Source: Oscillospiraceae bacterium (lineage in GTDB: Bacteria; Bacillota; Clostridia; Oscillospirales; Ruminococcaceae). Taken from it: a DNA stretch of 53,539 nucleotides. Both the position numbers and the translations under genes were made by a program. The stretch covers positions 1 to 53,539 of the forward strand of contig JAFSEN010000073.1 of NCBI GenBank assembly GCA_017435745.1, given 5' to 3'. The notes under the pieces were generated by a model, which saw only the letters and a list, made by a program, of their open reading frames with translations, had not been told where the DNA came from and made no database searches. Shown here in pieces: positions 16,867 through 25,193 of the stretch (the stretch's first letter is position 1; every line of letters starts with the position of its first letter).

Positions 16867-18062
16867 TATTCTTCAACTCTTCTTCGGAGAAGGTCGCCTT
16901 TTTTAAGTTCAATGGGGCAGGGAAGGCGAAGAATCTGTTTAATAAGCCTTGCGTCCTCCCGTTCGTTTCCTTCTTCATCAAAAATCTTTGTAACGGTAAA
17001 TTTTTCGCCGATGCTTTCCGGGGCGATAACTTCAATTTCGTCCCCGGGTTTAAAATTGTTGCGCTGTTCAATGGTGACAGTTCCGTCTTTGTAATCAAGA
17101 ACTTTTCCGACGAAAACGCATTTTTGGATATATGCGCCGGAATTTCCGTGGCTCATCTTCATTTCGCCGAAATAAAAAGCGCTTGAATAGGGGCGGTGGC
17201 TGATGCTGTCAAGTTCGCGCTCAATAACTTCCAGCGGAACGTCGCCGTCAATGGCATGGCGATAAGCGTTTACTGCCGTTGCAACATAAAAAGGTGTTTT
17301 CATGCGGCCTTCAATTTTATAGGAACAAATTCCCGCAGCCTCGAGCTGATCGAGAAAACTTACCGCGCACATGTCGTGGGAACTTAAAATTGCGGTGCCC
17401 TTTTCGTCCTCGACAACCTGGAAAAATTCGTTCGGACGCTTCATCTCGACAAGGTGGTAATTCCAGCGGCAAGGCTGGGCGCAGCCTCCGCGGTTTCCGC
17501 TGCGGTTGACAAGATAGGAGGATATCATACAGCGGCCGGAATAGGACATGCACATGGCGCCGTGGACAAATGCTTCGATCTCCATTTCCTCCGGAATTCT
17601 TTTTCTGAATTCTATTATTTCATCAAGGCTCATTTCGCGGCCGAGAACAACGCGTTTTGCGCCCATTTCCCAATAAACGTTTGCGGCGCTGAAGTTCTGG
17701 CAGTTCGCCTGGGTGGAAACATGGATCTCAAGCCTTGGTTCGGCTTTATGGATCGCGGCGATAAGGCCTATGTCAGAAACGATTACAGCGTCAACCCCGA
17801 CGGAATAAAGATATTTTGCATAATCTTCCGCCGCATCGATTTCTTCGTTTTTGGCGAAGCAGTTAACCGTGACGTAAAGTTTTACGCCGTGCTCATGGGC
17901 ATATTTTGCCGCTTCGGCAATTCCTTTCCGGTCAAAACCAACGTTATCCGCCCGAAGCTGGAGAAGGGGTCCGCCGATATAAACCGCATCTGCGCCGAAA
18001 TGGACAGCCGTTTCAAGACATTCCATATCTCCCGCAGGAGCAAGAAGTTCGGGTCTTTTCAT
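16866..18062 (-). CDS. trhP: U32 family protein, probable tRNA hydroxylation factor TrhP
   Basis: The 398-residue protein starts MKRPELLAPAGDMECLETAV, the typical U32 opening, and has ADAVYIGG, ILGREMSLDEI-type segments, FVHGAMCMSYSGRCMISSY near residue 162 and GNRGGCAQPCRW near 185 with the conserved cysteines. A small C-terminal beta domain (about residues 315-395) matches the U32 C-terminal extension. Family members TrhP act, with other factors, in 5-hydroxyuridine formation at tRNA position 34; others act on rRNA (RlhA), so the exact RNA target is uncertain. The ATG at 18060-18062 follows AGGGAGGA. It stands alone, with a promoter divergent from the lysine transporter. Confidence 0.85.
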   Translation of the reverse strand: MKRPELLAPAGDMECLETAVHFGADAVYIGGPLLQLRADNVGFDRKGIAEAAKYAHEHGVKLYVTVNCFAKNEEIDAAEDYAKYLYSVGVDAVIVSDIGLIAAIHKAEPRLEIHVSTQANCQNFSAANVYWEMGAKRVVLGREMSLDEIIEFRKRIPEEMEIEAFVHGAMCMSYSGRCMISSYLVNRSGNRGGCAQPCRWNYHLVEMKRPNEFFQVVEDEKGTAILSSHDMCAVSFLDQLEAAGICSYKIEGRMKTPFYVATAVNAYRHAIDGDVPLEVIERELDSISHRPYSSAFYFGEMKMSHGNSGAYIQKCVFVGKVLDYKDGTVTIEQRNNFKPGDEIEVIAPESIGEKFTVTKIFDEEGNEREDARLIKQILRLPCPIELKKGDLLRRRVEE

Positions 18063-18099
18063 AAAAAATCCTCCCTTTAAAATAAATGAACTATATTTT

Positions 18100-18128
18100 A
18101 TAATAACATGCGCCATGTTTTTTTTCAA
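18100..18128 (-). promoter_or_regulatory. Promoter of the U32 gene with a palindromic spacer
   Basis: On the minus strand TTGAAA (18123-18128) and TATTAT (18100-18105) are 17 bases apart. The spacer holds the inverted repeat AACATG-CGC-CATGTT (18105-18119), which could be an operator. Confidence 0.55.
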
Positions 18129-18163
18129 TTATAAAATAAAGGATAAAAATTTTAAAAAAGGTG

Positions 18164-18192
18164 TTGACTTTAGCGCTTTAGTTTGCTATACT
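18164..18192 (+). promoter_or_regulatory. Promoter of the lysine riboswitch/transporter operon
   Basis: TTGACT (18164-18169) and TATACT (18187-18192), 17 bases apart. The predicted transcript starts near 18199 and runs into the riboswitch. Confidence 0.8.
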
Positions 18193-18257
18193 GTTTCACA
18201 TAGTTTTTATAAACTATGGAAAAACATAATACATATTGTTTTTGGCTTTGCCATAAA

Positions 18258-18430
18258 CAATGGTAGAGGCGCGAAAGCTATCAGTAACGCAAAGCATTTT
18301 AAGGGAAGGCTTCCCGGTTTTGCGAGAAAGGAACTTTCGCCGAAGCTTTCGGAAAAAAGCCTTGTTTTCCGTTTGCTGGGCCAAGGGAAAATATCCTTTG
18401 GACTGTCACTTCGGTGGAGAGCTATCATTG
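18258..18430 (+). promoter_or_regulatory. Lysine riboswitch (L box) aptamer
   Basis: The conserved core is present in order: GGTAGAGGCGCGAA, AGTAACGC, GAAAGGAAC, TCGCCGAAG (18337-18345), CTGGGCCAAG, GGACTGTCA (18400-18408), GGTGGAGAGCTATC. The closing helix P1 forms between CAATGGTAG (18258-18266) and CTATCATTG (18422-18430). Downstream is a second hairpin, GCGG(T)TTGTT/AACAATCCGC (about 18437-18472), and then a terminator. Lysine binding should favour termination. The operon controlled encodes an amino acid ABC importer, so its substrate is predicted to be lysine. Confidence 0.93.
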
Positions 18431-18486
18431 GTTTAAGCGGTTTGTTAATAAAAAACAATCCGCAAAGCATTTTGTGTAAGAATGTA

Positions 18487-18530
18487 CCATGAATCTTCAT
18501 CCGAAAGTATTCATGGCTTTTTTTATTTTT
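18487..18530 (+). terminator. Riboswitch-controlled terminator
   Basis: CCATGAAT (18487-18494) and ATTCATGG (18509-18516) enclose a 14-base loop and are followed by CTTTTTTTATTTTTT, about 50 bases before the binding-protein gene. Confidence 0.85.
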
Positions 18531-18578
18531 TGGAAAAGCCGCAAAAAAATGAATTCTTAGGAAAGAAGGAAACAAACA

Positions 18579-19409
18579 ATGACAAGAAAGATTATCACAC
18601 TCGTACTCGCAATGGTAATGTGCCTCGGCTTTACAGCCTGCGGCAGCGAACCCGAAAATGACAACGTTCTCCGCGTTGCAATGGAATGTGCTTACGCTCC
18701 CTATAACTGGAGCCAGGCGGACGATTCCAACGGCGCTGTTCCGATTGCCGGAACCAACAACTACGCATACGGCTATGACGTAATGATGGCAAAACTTATT
18801 GCCGAATCACTTGGAAAAGAACTCGAAATCGTAAAACTCGACTGGGACGGCCTTGTTCCGGCGGTTATGTCCGGCGACGTTGACCTCGTAATCGCAGGTC
18901 AGTCCATCACCGCAGAAAGACTTGAAATGGTCGATTTTTCCGATCCTTATTTCTATGCTTCCATCGTAACCCTTACCAAAGCGGATTCCAAATATGCTTC
19001 CGCAGCTTCCGTTGCAGATCTTGCAGGCGCAACCTGCACTTCCCAGCTTGGCACCATCTGGTATGATATCTGCCTTCCCCAGATTCCGGAAGCAAACATT
19101 CTTACCGCACAGGAAACCGCACCCGCAATGCTTGTTGCTCTTGAATCCGGCGCAGTTGACCTTGTTGTAACCGATATGCCCACCGCAATGGCGGCAGTTG
19201 CTGTTTATGACGATATGGTACTTCTTGATTTCACCGGAACCGCAGGCGAATTTGAAGTTTCCGAAGAAGAGATCAACCTCGGTATCTCCATGCAGAAAGG
19301 CAATACCGAACTTCTTGAAGCGGTAAACGCTGTTCTTGCAACCCTTACCGTTGAAGATTATGAAGCAATGATGCAGGAAGCAATCGCTGTTCAGCCTCTC
19401 AGCGAATAA
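18579..19409 (+). CDS. Lysine (predicted) ABC transporter substrate-binding lipoprotein
   Basis: The 276-residue protein has a lipoprotein signal with lipobox FTAC (Cys at residue 21) and a family 3 solute-binding domain: LRVAMECAYAPYNW, YGYDVMMAKLIAESLGKELE, WDGLVPAVMSGDVDLVIAGQ, DFSDPYFY and LGISMQKGN. These are the usual ligand-contact blocks for polar amino acids. It is the first gene after the lysine riboswitch and is followed by its permease and ATPase, so lysine is the predicted ligand; the protein sequence alone would not settle this. The ATG follows GAAAGAAGG. Confidence 0.93.
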   Translation: MTRKIITLVLAMVMCLGFTACGSEPENDNVLRVAMECAYAPYNWSQADDSNGAVPIAGTNNYAYGYDVMMAKLIAESLGKELEIVKLDWDGLVPAVMSGDVDLVIAGQSITAERLEMVDFSDPYFYASIVTLTKADSKYASAASVADLAGATCTSQLGTIWYDICLPQIPEANILTAQETAPAMLVALESGAVDLVVTDMPTAMAAVAVYDDMVLLDFTGTAGEFEVSEEEINLGISMQKGNTELLEAVNAVLATLTVEDYEAMMQEAIAVQPLSE

Positions 19410-19431
19410 TCAGGAAATTTTATAAAAAATG

Positions 19432-19458
19432 CCGCCCGGTTAATTACCGGGCGGTTTA
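19432..19458 (+). terminator. Hairpin after the binding-protein gene
   Basis: CCGCCCGGT (19432-19440) and ACCGGGCGG (19446-19454) form a strong stem with only a short T stretch. It may trim or partly end transcription so that the binding protein is made in excess over permease and ATPase. Confidence 0.6.
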
Positions 19459-19492
19459 TAATGTAAAAAAGCCCCCTTTCGGCGAGAATACC

Positions 19493-19551
19493 GTAGAGAC
19501 CGTCGTCCCCGACGGTCCGCAAAACGGAACGCTGAGGACAGCGTTCCCTAC
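19493..19551. repeat. Inverted pair of family C palindromes inside the transporter operon
   Basis: A forward copy with GACCGTCG/CGACGGTC arms (about 19493-19518) and an inverted copy ending GCGTTCCCTAC (about 19525-19551). It is one of few repeats lying inside an apparent operon. Confidence 0.8.
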
Positions 19552-19593
19552 AGTGATTATCGGAAAGGCAATATATAAAAAAGGAGAATAACC

Positions 19594-20391
19594 TTGGCAG
19601 AATTTATCGAAGGCGTCATCAAGGTATGGAGCGGATATGGTTCTTCCTTTATTGACGGCGCAATCAACACTCTTATTGTTTCGTTCATAGGAACAGTCGC
19701 GGGCTGTATAATCGGTTTTGGGGTCGGCATCGTCCAGACCATTCCAATCGAGAAAAAAGATCCCCTCTGGAAAAAAATAATCGTAAAAATCGCGAACATC
19801 ATCCTCAAGGGATACGTCGAACTTTTCCGCGGAACCCCGATGATAGTTCAGTCCGTATTTATCTATTACGGCACCATAATGATTTTTGATTACAAAATGG
19901 ATCCCTATTTTGCCGCCCTTGTAATCGTTTCAATCAATACCGGCGCCTATATGGCGGAAACTGTCCGCGGAGGAATCCTTTCCATCGATCCGGGTCAGAC
20001 CGAAGGCGCAAAATCCATCGGTATGAACCACGTTCAGACCATGATGAACGTAATCATTCCCCAGGCCTTCCGCAATATCATTCCCCAGATCGGCAACAAC
20101 TTCATTATCAATATCAAGGATACTTCCGTCCTTTCCGTAATCAGCTTTGCGGACCTTTTCTTCCAGCACAAAAGCGCAGCCGGCGCTCTTTACAGATTCT
20201 TTGAATCCGCAAGCATCGTAATGGTAATTTATCTTGTTATGACCGTAACCGCCTCCTTCCTTCTCAGACTTCTTGAAAAGAAGCTGGACGGCGACGATAA
20301 CTATGACCTTGCAACCACCGATACCCTTGCGCACACAAGCGGAATGTACACCTATCACGCAAAAGAAAAAACTTTGGAGGACTTCAAATGA
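19594..20391 (+). CDS. Lysine (predicted) ABC transporter permease
   Basis: The 265-residue membrane protein is of the HisM/GlnP permease family (three to five membrane segments). The ATPase-docking EAA-like loop reads [20 protein letters not shown] near residue 134, and [19 protein letters not shown] precedes it. The start is TTG (19594-19596) behind AAGGAG. The C-terminus carries an unusual polar tail of about 30 residues. The last four bases overlap the ATPase gene. The operon has one permease gene, so the membrane part is probably a homodimer. Confidence 0.93.
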   Translation: MAEFIEGVIKVWSGYGSSFIDGAINTLIVSFIGTVAGCIIGFGVGIVQTIPIEKKDPLWKKIIVKIANIILKGYVELFRGTPMIVQSVFIYYGTIMIFDYKMDPYFAALVIVSINTGAYMAETVRGGILSIDPGQTEGAKSIGMNHVQTMMNVIIPQAFRNIIPQIGNNFIINIKDTSVLSVISFADLFFQHKSAAGALYRFFESASIVMVIYLVMTVTASFLLRLLEKKLDGDDNYDLATTDTLAHTSGMYTYHAKEKTLEDFK

Positions 20392-21125
20392 GCGAAAACA
20401 TAATCGAAATTCAGCACCTTGAAAAGAATTTCGGAAGCCACAAAGTTCTTTCCGATATCGACTTTTCCGTAAAAAAAGGTGACGTTACAACAATAATCGG
20501 CGTTTCCGGTTCCGGAAAATCAACCCTTCTCCGCTGCATAAACGTTCTCGAAACCCCTTCCGGCGGAAAAATTCTTTTCCACGGAAAAGATATTGACGAA
20601 AAAGGTTTTTCCGTAACCGATTACCGCGCAAAGGTCGGAATGGTTTTCCAGAGCTTCAACCTTTTCAGCAATATGACCGTTCTCCAGAACTGTATGGTCG
20701 GCCAGGTAAAAGTTCTTGGAAAAAAGAAAGACGAAGCGGAGGAAAAAGCAAAATTTTTCCTTGAAAAAGTAGGAATGCTGCCCTATATCAACGCAAAACC
20801 GAAGCAGCTTTCCGGCGGACAGAAACAGCGTGTTGCAATAGCAAGAGCCCTTGCTATGGAACCGGAAGTTCTTCTTTTCGACGAACCGACTTCAGCCCTT
20901 GACCCCCAGATGGTCGGCGAAGTTCTCGAAGTTATGCGCACCCTTGCAAGCGAAGGACTTACCATGATCGTTGTAACCCACGAAATGGCCTTTGCAAGGG
21001 ATGTTTCCAGCCGCGTTGTTTTTATGAAAGACGGCGTAATCTGTGAAGAAGGAACCCCGGAAGATATCTTCGGAAACCCCAAAAAAGACGAAACAAAAGA
21101 TTTTCTTGCAAGATTCATAAATTAA
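20388..21125 (+). CDS. Lysine (predicted) ABC transporter ATPase
   Basis: The 245-residue protein is a polar amino acid transporter ATPase (GlnQ/HisP type): Walker [10 protein letters not shown] at 38-46, Q-loop FQSFNLF, signature [15 protein letters not shown] from about 141, Walker B LLFDEP with Asp near 165, and the H-loop VVTHEMAFA. It overlaps the permease stop by four bases and has GGAGG upstream within the permease gene. It is the last gene of the riboswitch-controlled operon and is followed by a terminator. Confidence 0.95.
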   Translation: MSENIIEIQHLEKNFGSHKVLSDIDFSVKKGDVTTIIGVSGSGKSTLLRCINVLETPSGGKILFHGKDIDEKGFSVTDYRAKVGMVFQSFNLFSNMTVLQNCMVGQVKVLGKKKDEAEEKAKFFLEKVGMLPYINAKPKQLSGGQKQRVAIARALAMEPEVLLFDEPTSALDPQMVGEVLEVMRTLASEGLTMIVVTHEMAFARDVSSRVVFMKDGVICEEGTPEDIFGNPKKDETKDFLARFIN

Positions 21126-21136
21126 CGAAACAAAAA

Positions 21137-21160
21137 AAGCACCCGTAAGGGTGCTTTTTT
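21137..21160 (+). terminator. Terminator of the lysine transporter operon
   Basis: AAGCACCC/GGGTGCTT stem with a GTAA loop, then a T-run. Confidence 0.88.
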
Positions 21161-21648
21161 CAGTGCAAAATTCAAAGTGCATAATGCGCAATTCGTGGGC
21201 GGATAATATCCGCCACTACAGCAACGTACCGATATTAATTTCAGCTCCGTAGGGGCGAACCTATGTGTTCGCCCAAAAAAGGGATTCCCGAAGGGCAGCC
21301 TCCCTTGTGTAAAGGGAGGTGTCAGCAAAGCTGACGGAGGGATTGTAACCCTGTTCCACCAAAAATAAACCAAAAAAAGAGCATCGCCAAAGCGGTGCTT
21401 TTTTCAGTGCAAAATTCAAAGTGCATAATGCGCAATTCATGGGCGGATAATATCCGCCACTACAGCAACGTACCGATATTAATTTCAGCTCCGTAGGGGC
21501 GAACCTATGTGTTCGCCCAAAAAAGGGATTCCCGAAGGGCAGCCTCCCTTGTGTAAAGGAAGGTGTCAGCAAAGCTGACGGAGGGATTGTAACCCTGTTC
21601 CATCAAAAATAAACCAAAAAAAGAGCACAGCCAAAGCGGTGCTTTTTC
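21161..21648 (+). repeat. Tandem duplication of a 244-base repeat block
   Basis: Two near-identical blocks start at 21161 and 21405. Each holds, in order, CAGTGCAAAATTCAAAGTGC, a D palindrome, a family A palindrome (21249-21274; 21493-21518), an E element, and a GAGCA...GGTGCTTTTT hairpin with a T-run. The few differences are single-base changes (for example GTGGG/ATGGG and GGGAGG/GGAAGG). No gene is supported in 21126-21863. Confidence 0.92.
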
Positions 21649-21654
21649 CTTTTA

Positions 21655-21822
21655 GCCTTCCCGGAGGGGAAGGTGGCATTTGCGAAGCAAATGACGGATG
21701 AGGGATAATCCTATCCAATTTAAAAAATCGGATAATATCAACATTTACAATGATTTAGCGTAGGGCGGGGGCTTGCTCCCGCCTTAATAAAAAATCGGGC
21801 GAACACACAGGTTCGCCCCTAC
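21655..21822. repeat. Further repeats E, B and inverted A
   Basis: An E element (about 21655-21705), a family B palindrome (21760-21783) and a reverse-oriented family A palindrome (21797-21822) fill the rest of the gap. Confidence 0.85.
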
Positions 21823-21833
21823 AGCATAATAAG

Positions 21834-21864
21834 AAAACGGGCGGAAAATCCGCCCGCATTTTTT
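21834..21864 (-). terminator. Hairpin at the end of the YwaF-like gene
   Basis: CGGGCGGA (21838-21845) and TCCGCCCG (21849-21856), a D-like palindrome, with T-runs in both directions. It overlaps the stop of the minus-strand gene. Confidence 0.7.
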
Positions 21865-22610
21865 TAAACTTTCGCTTTTTTCTTTTCCGCAAGATACCAG
21901 GGGAAATACATGAAAAACCAAACCACCGCAAGAAGCGGAACAAAACCGATGAAATAAAAATCTTTTCCGAAAATCGAAGCAAGAATTTTCAGCACAGGGT
22001 TGTTGGCGGTTCCGTTAAGGAAGAAAAAGTTTGTGTCAAGAATTTTGTTGATAAAGAATATGGGCACACATTCAAGAAGAACGATTCCCAAAACCTTCGG
22101 AAGCCTTTTGAAATTCGGTTTAAATCCGCCGGCAATAAGAAGAAGCGGGTACATTTCAAGAAGAAGATGTACCGAATTTGAATGAAGACTCATAAAATTC
22201 CAATAGGGAAGATTTGTCCAGGTGGGCATTAAAAGAGCAAGCGCCGCGCCGGGCACGCAAAGGGCATAAAGAATTTCGGAAGTAAGTTCGTCACGCTTAA
22301 AGGAATTTATTACACAGACAAAAATGTTTATGCTGCAAAGATGTAGCGGAACAAATTCCCATTCCCATTGTCCGGTGGCCGCGCTTAAAACATGTTTCCA
22401 AAGTTCGTCCGCAATAAGAAGAGCCGACATTATATAAAGAAATTTCTGCCTTGCTTTTTCATCAAGTTTTCGGTAAAAAAGCATCGCAGCTATTATTACC
22501 GCAACAAAACCTGCAGTTACAAGAAGATGTTCCGGGCCGAAATGTTCAAAATGGATATAATCCGGCCGGAGCTTATCCATTGTGCTTTTTGTGAACCAAA
22601 AATAAGACAA
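21864..22610 (-). CDS. YwaF/TIGR02206 family integral membrane protein
   Basis: The 248-residue protein has about six to seven hydrophobic segments. It contains HFGPEHLL, FVPLHLCSINIFVCV near residue 88 and SLHSNSVHLLLEMYPLLL, typical of the YwaF/TIGR02206 group related to TMEM164. The conserved histidines may be functional; an acyltransferase role has been suggested for the wider family but is not shown here. The start is taken as TTG at 22608-22610 with AAAGGAGG upstream; the longer ATG-start frame to 22646 would place that ribosome site inside the coding sequence. It stands alone on the minus strand. Confidence 0.78.
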   Translation of the reverse strand: MSYFWFTKSTMDKLRPDYIHFEHFGPEHLLVTAGFVAVIIAAMLFYRKLDEKARQKFLYIMSALLIADELWKHVLSAATGQWEWEFVPLHLCSINIFVCVINSFKRDELTSEILYALCVPGAALALLMPTWTNLPYWNFMSLHSNSVHLLLEMYPLLLIAGGFKPNFKRLPKVLGIVLLECVPIFFINKILDTNFFFLNGTANNPVLKILASIFGKDFYFIGFVPLLAVVWFFMYFPWYLAEKKKAKV

Positions 22611-22744
22611 AACAGATCCGCCTCCTTTTCCAAAGTATTTTATCATAAATTACATTTTAAGTAAATATATCGCGCGGCGTTGAAAAAAAGAAGGCTCTGT
22701 GATAAAATTCTAATATGATTTAAAAAGAAAGAGGGTGTTTTCAC

Positions 22745-23221
22745 TTGTTTCGGGAACTTTTGAGAAAGAACAAGGCTCTTCCGAAGGAGGAATGTATAAA
22801 CCTTTTGGAAAAAGAAACAAGGGGAGTTCTTTCGGTTGTCGGCGACGAAGGTTATCCTTACGGAATGCCCATGAATCATTTTTATGATTCCGAAAGCGGA
22901 AACATCTGGTTCCATTGCGGAAAAAAAGGCCACCGCTTGGATTCAATTAAAAAAGAGCCGAAAGTTTCTTTCTGCGTTTTTGAAAAAGGAACAAAAACCG
23001 AAGAAGATTGGGCTTTTTCCGTAAGAAGCGTTGTTGTTTTCGGAAAAATCGAAATTGTCGATGACCCGGAAACAATCGGAGAAATCACTGCAAAACTCAG
23101 CAGAAAATTTACCTCGGACGAGGATTATATTAAAAACGAAATTGAAAAATTCGGTAAGGAAACCCTTCTTTTAAAGCTTGTTCCGGAACATATTTCCGGG
23201 AAAACCGTTAAGGAATCCTGA
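22745..23221 (+). CDS. Pyridoxamine 5'-phosphate oxidase family (NimA-like) flavoprotein
   Basis: The 158-residue protein has the split-barrel flavin-binding fold: GVLSVVGDEGYPYGMPMNHF near residue 28, IWFHCGKKGHRLDSIKKEP near 56, and a VVVFGKIEIVDDP strand. Such proteins bind FMN or F420-like flavins; related NimA proteins reduce nitroimidazoles, but most family members have unknown substrates. The start is TTG (22745-22747) behind AGAGGGTG. A small hypothetical gene follows after 13 bases, so they are probably co-transcribed. Confidence 0.85.
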   Translation: MFRELLRKNKALPKEECINLLEKETRGVLSVVGDEGYPYGMPMNHFYDSESGNIWFHCGKKGHRLDSIKKEPKVSFCVFEKGTKTEEDWAFSVRSVVVFGKIEIVDDPETIGEITAKLSRKFTSDEDYIKNEIEKFGKETLLLKLVPEHISGKTVKES

Positions 23222-23234
23222 AAGGAGATAAAAA

Positions 23235-23528
23235 ATGGCATATAAACGCGAATGGCAAAGGCCTCTTGAACTCGACAGACCCACCTGGGATATGCTCCGC
23301 GAAAACAATATCTATACCGACAGCAGAAGGGATTTTCGCTGGCGTCATTGCCCGGACAAAGAAAACCAGGTGATCCATGCGGCGGTCTATACGGTTATGA
23401 GCTATGAACACGCAAGCGACGTTGTCGAAATGGATTTTCCCCTTTCTCCGGAAGGCCTTTCCGAAGCGAACGAATGGATCCAGTCCAAATTCAGGGAATT
23501 TGTTGACGAAAACCCGGACAGATATTGA
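23235..23528 (+). CDS. Hypothetical protein, 97 aa
   Basis: I do not recognise a family. The 97-residue product is charged and aromatic (four Trp), with HCPDKENQVIHAAVYTVMSY in the middle and an amphipathic C-terminal helix near SEANEWIQSKFREF. There is no signal or membrane segment. AAAGGAG lies seven bases before the ATG and it is packed tightly between two genes, which supports it being real. Confidence 0.7.
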   Translation: MAYKREWQRPLELDRPTWDMLRENNIYTDSRRDFRWRHCPDKENQVIHAAVYTVMSYEHASDVVEMDFPLSPEGLSEANEWIQSKFREFVDENPDRY

Positions 23529-23530
23529 TA

Positions 23531-24178
23531 ATGGAAAAACAAAGATTTTTTTACATAGCTTTTTTATCAACGCCATATAAAATCGGCGGTTTTATACGAA
23601 AAATCACCGGGTTTCCATATAACCACGTTGCCCTTTCTCTTTCGGAAGAGATGAAATACTTCTATTCCTTTTCCCGCCATTACAAAAACGCGCCTTTTTA
23701 CGGCGGATTTACAAAAGAATCCGTTTTAAGATACGCAAGAAACGGAAAAATTGCAAAAATAAAAATTTGCGCAGTTCCGGTTTCGGAAGAAAATTATCAA
23801 AAAGCAAAAAAGCGCCTTGAATTTTTAAGCAGCCATTCGGAAGAATATATTTATAATATGGTTTCCGCAGCGTTTTTTCCTTTTAAAACAAGCGTGCGGA
23901 TTAAAGGTTCCTATACCTGCGCCGAATTTCTTTTGAGCATGCTCGAAAAATATGCGGACGTTTCCGCCATTAAAAACAAAAAATTTTGCTCGATAAAGGA
24001 ACTTTCGGAAATTCTTGAAATATATGCCGTTTACGAAGGAAGCGCAGAAAAATTTCTTGAAGATGCGGGTTGGGAAGACGATACCTTTCCGCAAGAAAAA
24101 GGAAAAACTTTTTATTGGAAGAAAACCGCCATTAATAACGGAAAACTTTTTTACCGCCTTGTAAAAAGAAAAAAATAA
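23531..24178 (+). CDS. Permuted NlpC/P60-like (papain-like) cysteine peptidase fold protein
   Basis: The 215-residue protein has YNHVALSLSEEM near residue 30 and SYTCAEFLLSML near 128. A conserved His block before the Cys block is the circularly permuted NlpC/P60 order (YiiX/YebB-like), so a thiol hydrolase acting on peptides, amides or lipids is plausible. There is no signal peptide, so it is probably cytosolic. The ATG at 23531 was chosen; a TTG six bases earlier (23525) would overlap the previous stop and is also possible, as no clear ribosome site decides. The substrate is unknown. Confidence 0.7.
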   Translation: MEKQRFFYIAFLSTPYKIGGFIRKITGFPYNHVALSLSEEMKYFYSFSRHYKNAPFYGGFTKESVLRYARNGKIAKIKICAVPVSEENYQKAKKRLEFLSSHSEEYIYNMVSAAFFPFKTSVRIKGSYTCAEFLLSMLEKYADVSAIKNKKFCSIKELSEILEIYAVYEGSAEKFLEDAGWEDDTFPQEKGKTFYWKKTAINNGKLFYRLVKRKK

Positions 24179-24185
24179 TTTTTCC

Positions 24186-24862
24186 CGGAGCAAAAGCATT
24201 CCCGGAGGGTTAGCCTTCCCAGAGGGGAAGGTGTCACCGAAGGTGACGAAAGAGGGATAACAAGGATTCCCGGAGGGTAAGCTGATTATCCCTCCTCCAC
24301 CGTCTTCGACGGTCCCCCTCCTCCTCCGAGGAGGTTAAAACAATTCCGGAGAGTAAACCTCACGTTTACGGTAGGGCTGGGCCTTGGTCCCGCCGCAATC
24401 CTATCCGGTTGGATTTATTCGCATTTTTTGCGGAGTCATCGGAATACAGCCGATACCACATAAAGAATCCCCCCAGTCACGCACTTTTTCTTAAAAGCGT
24501 GACAGCCCCCTTTAGGCAAGGGGGCCTTTTTAAAAAAAGCCTTCCCAGAGGGGAAGGTGGCAAAACCGAAGGTTTTGACGAAAGAGGGATAACAAGGATT
24601 CCCGGAGGGCAAGCTGATTATCCCTCCTCCACCGAGGAGGTTAAAACAATTCCGGAGGGAAAAGCCTCCCGTTTACTGTAGGGCGGGGCCTTGGTCCCGC
24701 CGCAATCCTATCCGGTTAGATTTATTCGCATTTTTTGCGGAGCCATCGGAATACAGCCGACAACCTATAAAGAATCCCCCAGTCACGCACTTTTTCTTAA
24801 AAGCGTGACAGCCCCCTTTAGGCAAGGGGGCCTTTTTTACCGGGCGGATAATATCCGCGTGC
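24186..24862. repeat. Large repeat array E-B-F, duplicated
   Basis: Two composite units follow each other (about 24212-24534 and 24539-24840). Each holds E (CTTCCC/GGGGAAGG), CGGAGG-type fragments, family B (24371-24394; 24678-24701), a shared segment with GGATTTATTCGCATTTTTTG, and an F variant in which the first hairpin is replaced by CACGC/GCGTG arms. A D palindrome ends the array. The same B-to-F order occurs at 262-426. No gene is supported. Confidence 0.88.
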
Positions 24863-24871
24863 CGCAGAAAC

Positions 24872-24905
24872 AAAAAAATCCCGCCGAAAAGGCGGGATTT
24901 TTATT
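24872..24905 (-). terminator. Terminator of the zinc-ribbon gene
   Basis: AAATCCCGCC (24876-24885) and GGCGGGATTT (24891-24900) with a T-run on the minus strand just after the stop at 24915. Confidence 0.85.
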
Positions 24906-24914
24906 TTTATTTAA

Positions 24915-25148
24915 TTAAACAAGGCTGTCCCTTCTGCAAGGGGAAGTTACCTTCGGTTTTTCCTCAACTTTTGCGGAGGAAGCAAGTTCCTCAAGCATTT
25001 TTTCGGAAAGGGGAATTGCTTTGTGGCAGCGGGGGCAAAGATAGGTCGGTCTGTTGTAACCTGCGGGAACAACTACGGGTTTTCCGCAATAGGGGCAAAA
25101 AACTTCGATGCCCTCGTTTTCATCGTCATCCTGAAGATAAATGGACAT
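24915..25148 (-). CDS. Small zinc-ribbon protein
   Basis: The 77-residue protein has CPYCG near residue 18 and CPRCH near 38, a four-cysteine zinc ribbon, after an acidic start (DDDENE). There is no membrane segment. The ATG follows AGGTGG at 11 bases. The last ten codons are encoded by a CCCTT/AAGGG palindrome resembling family E arms, so the tail may be repeat-derived. Function unknown; it may bind nucleic acid or protein. Confidence 0.7.
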   Translation of the reverse strand: MSIYLQDDDENEGIEVFCPYCGKPVVVPAGYNRPTYLCPRCHKAIPLSEKMLEELASSAKVEEKPKVTSPCRRDSLV

Positions 25149-25193
25149 TCTGGGGAACCACCTTTCATAAATTCATATTACAAGGTCAGTATA

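Noticed and set aside
21122..21572. Two similar minus-strand frames in the tandem duplication
   Set aside because: They exist only because the 244-base block is duplicated; no ribosome site and no protein character.
21161..21648. CRISPR array
   Set aside because: Only two long blocks of 244 bases with no unique spacers of regular size and no cas genes.
24409..24918. Open frames in the 24 kb repeat array
   Set aside because: They translate B, F and E modules; the same peptides appear at the start of the window in non-coding repeats.
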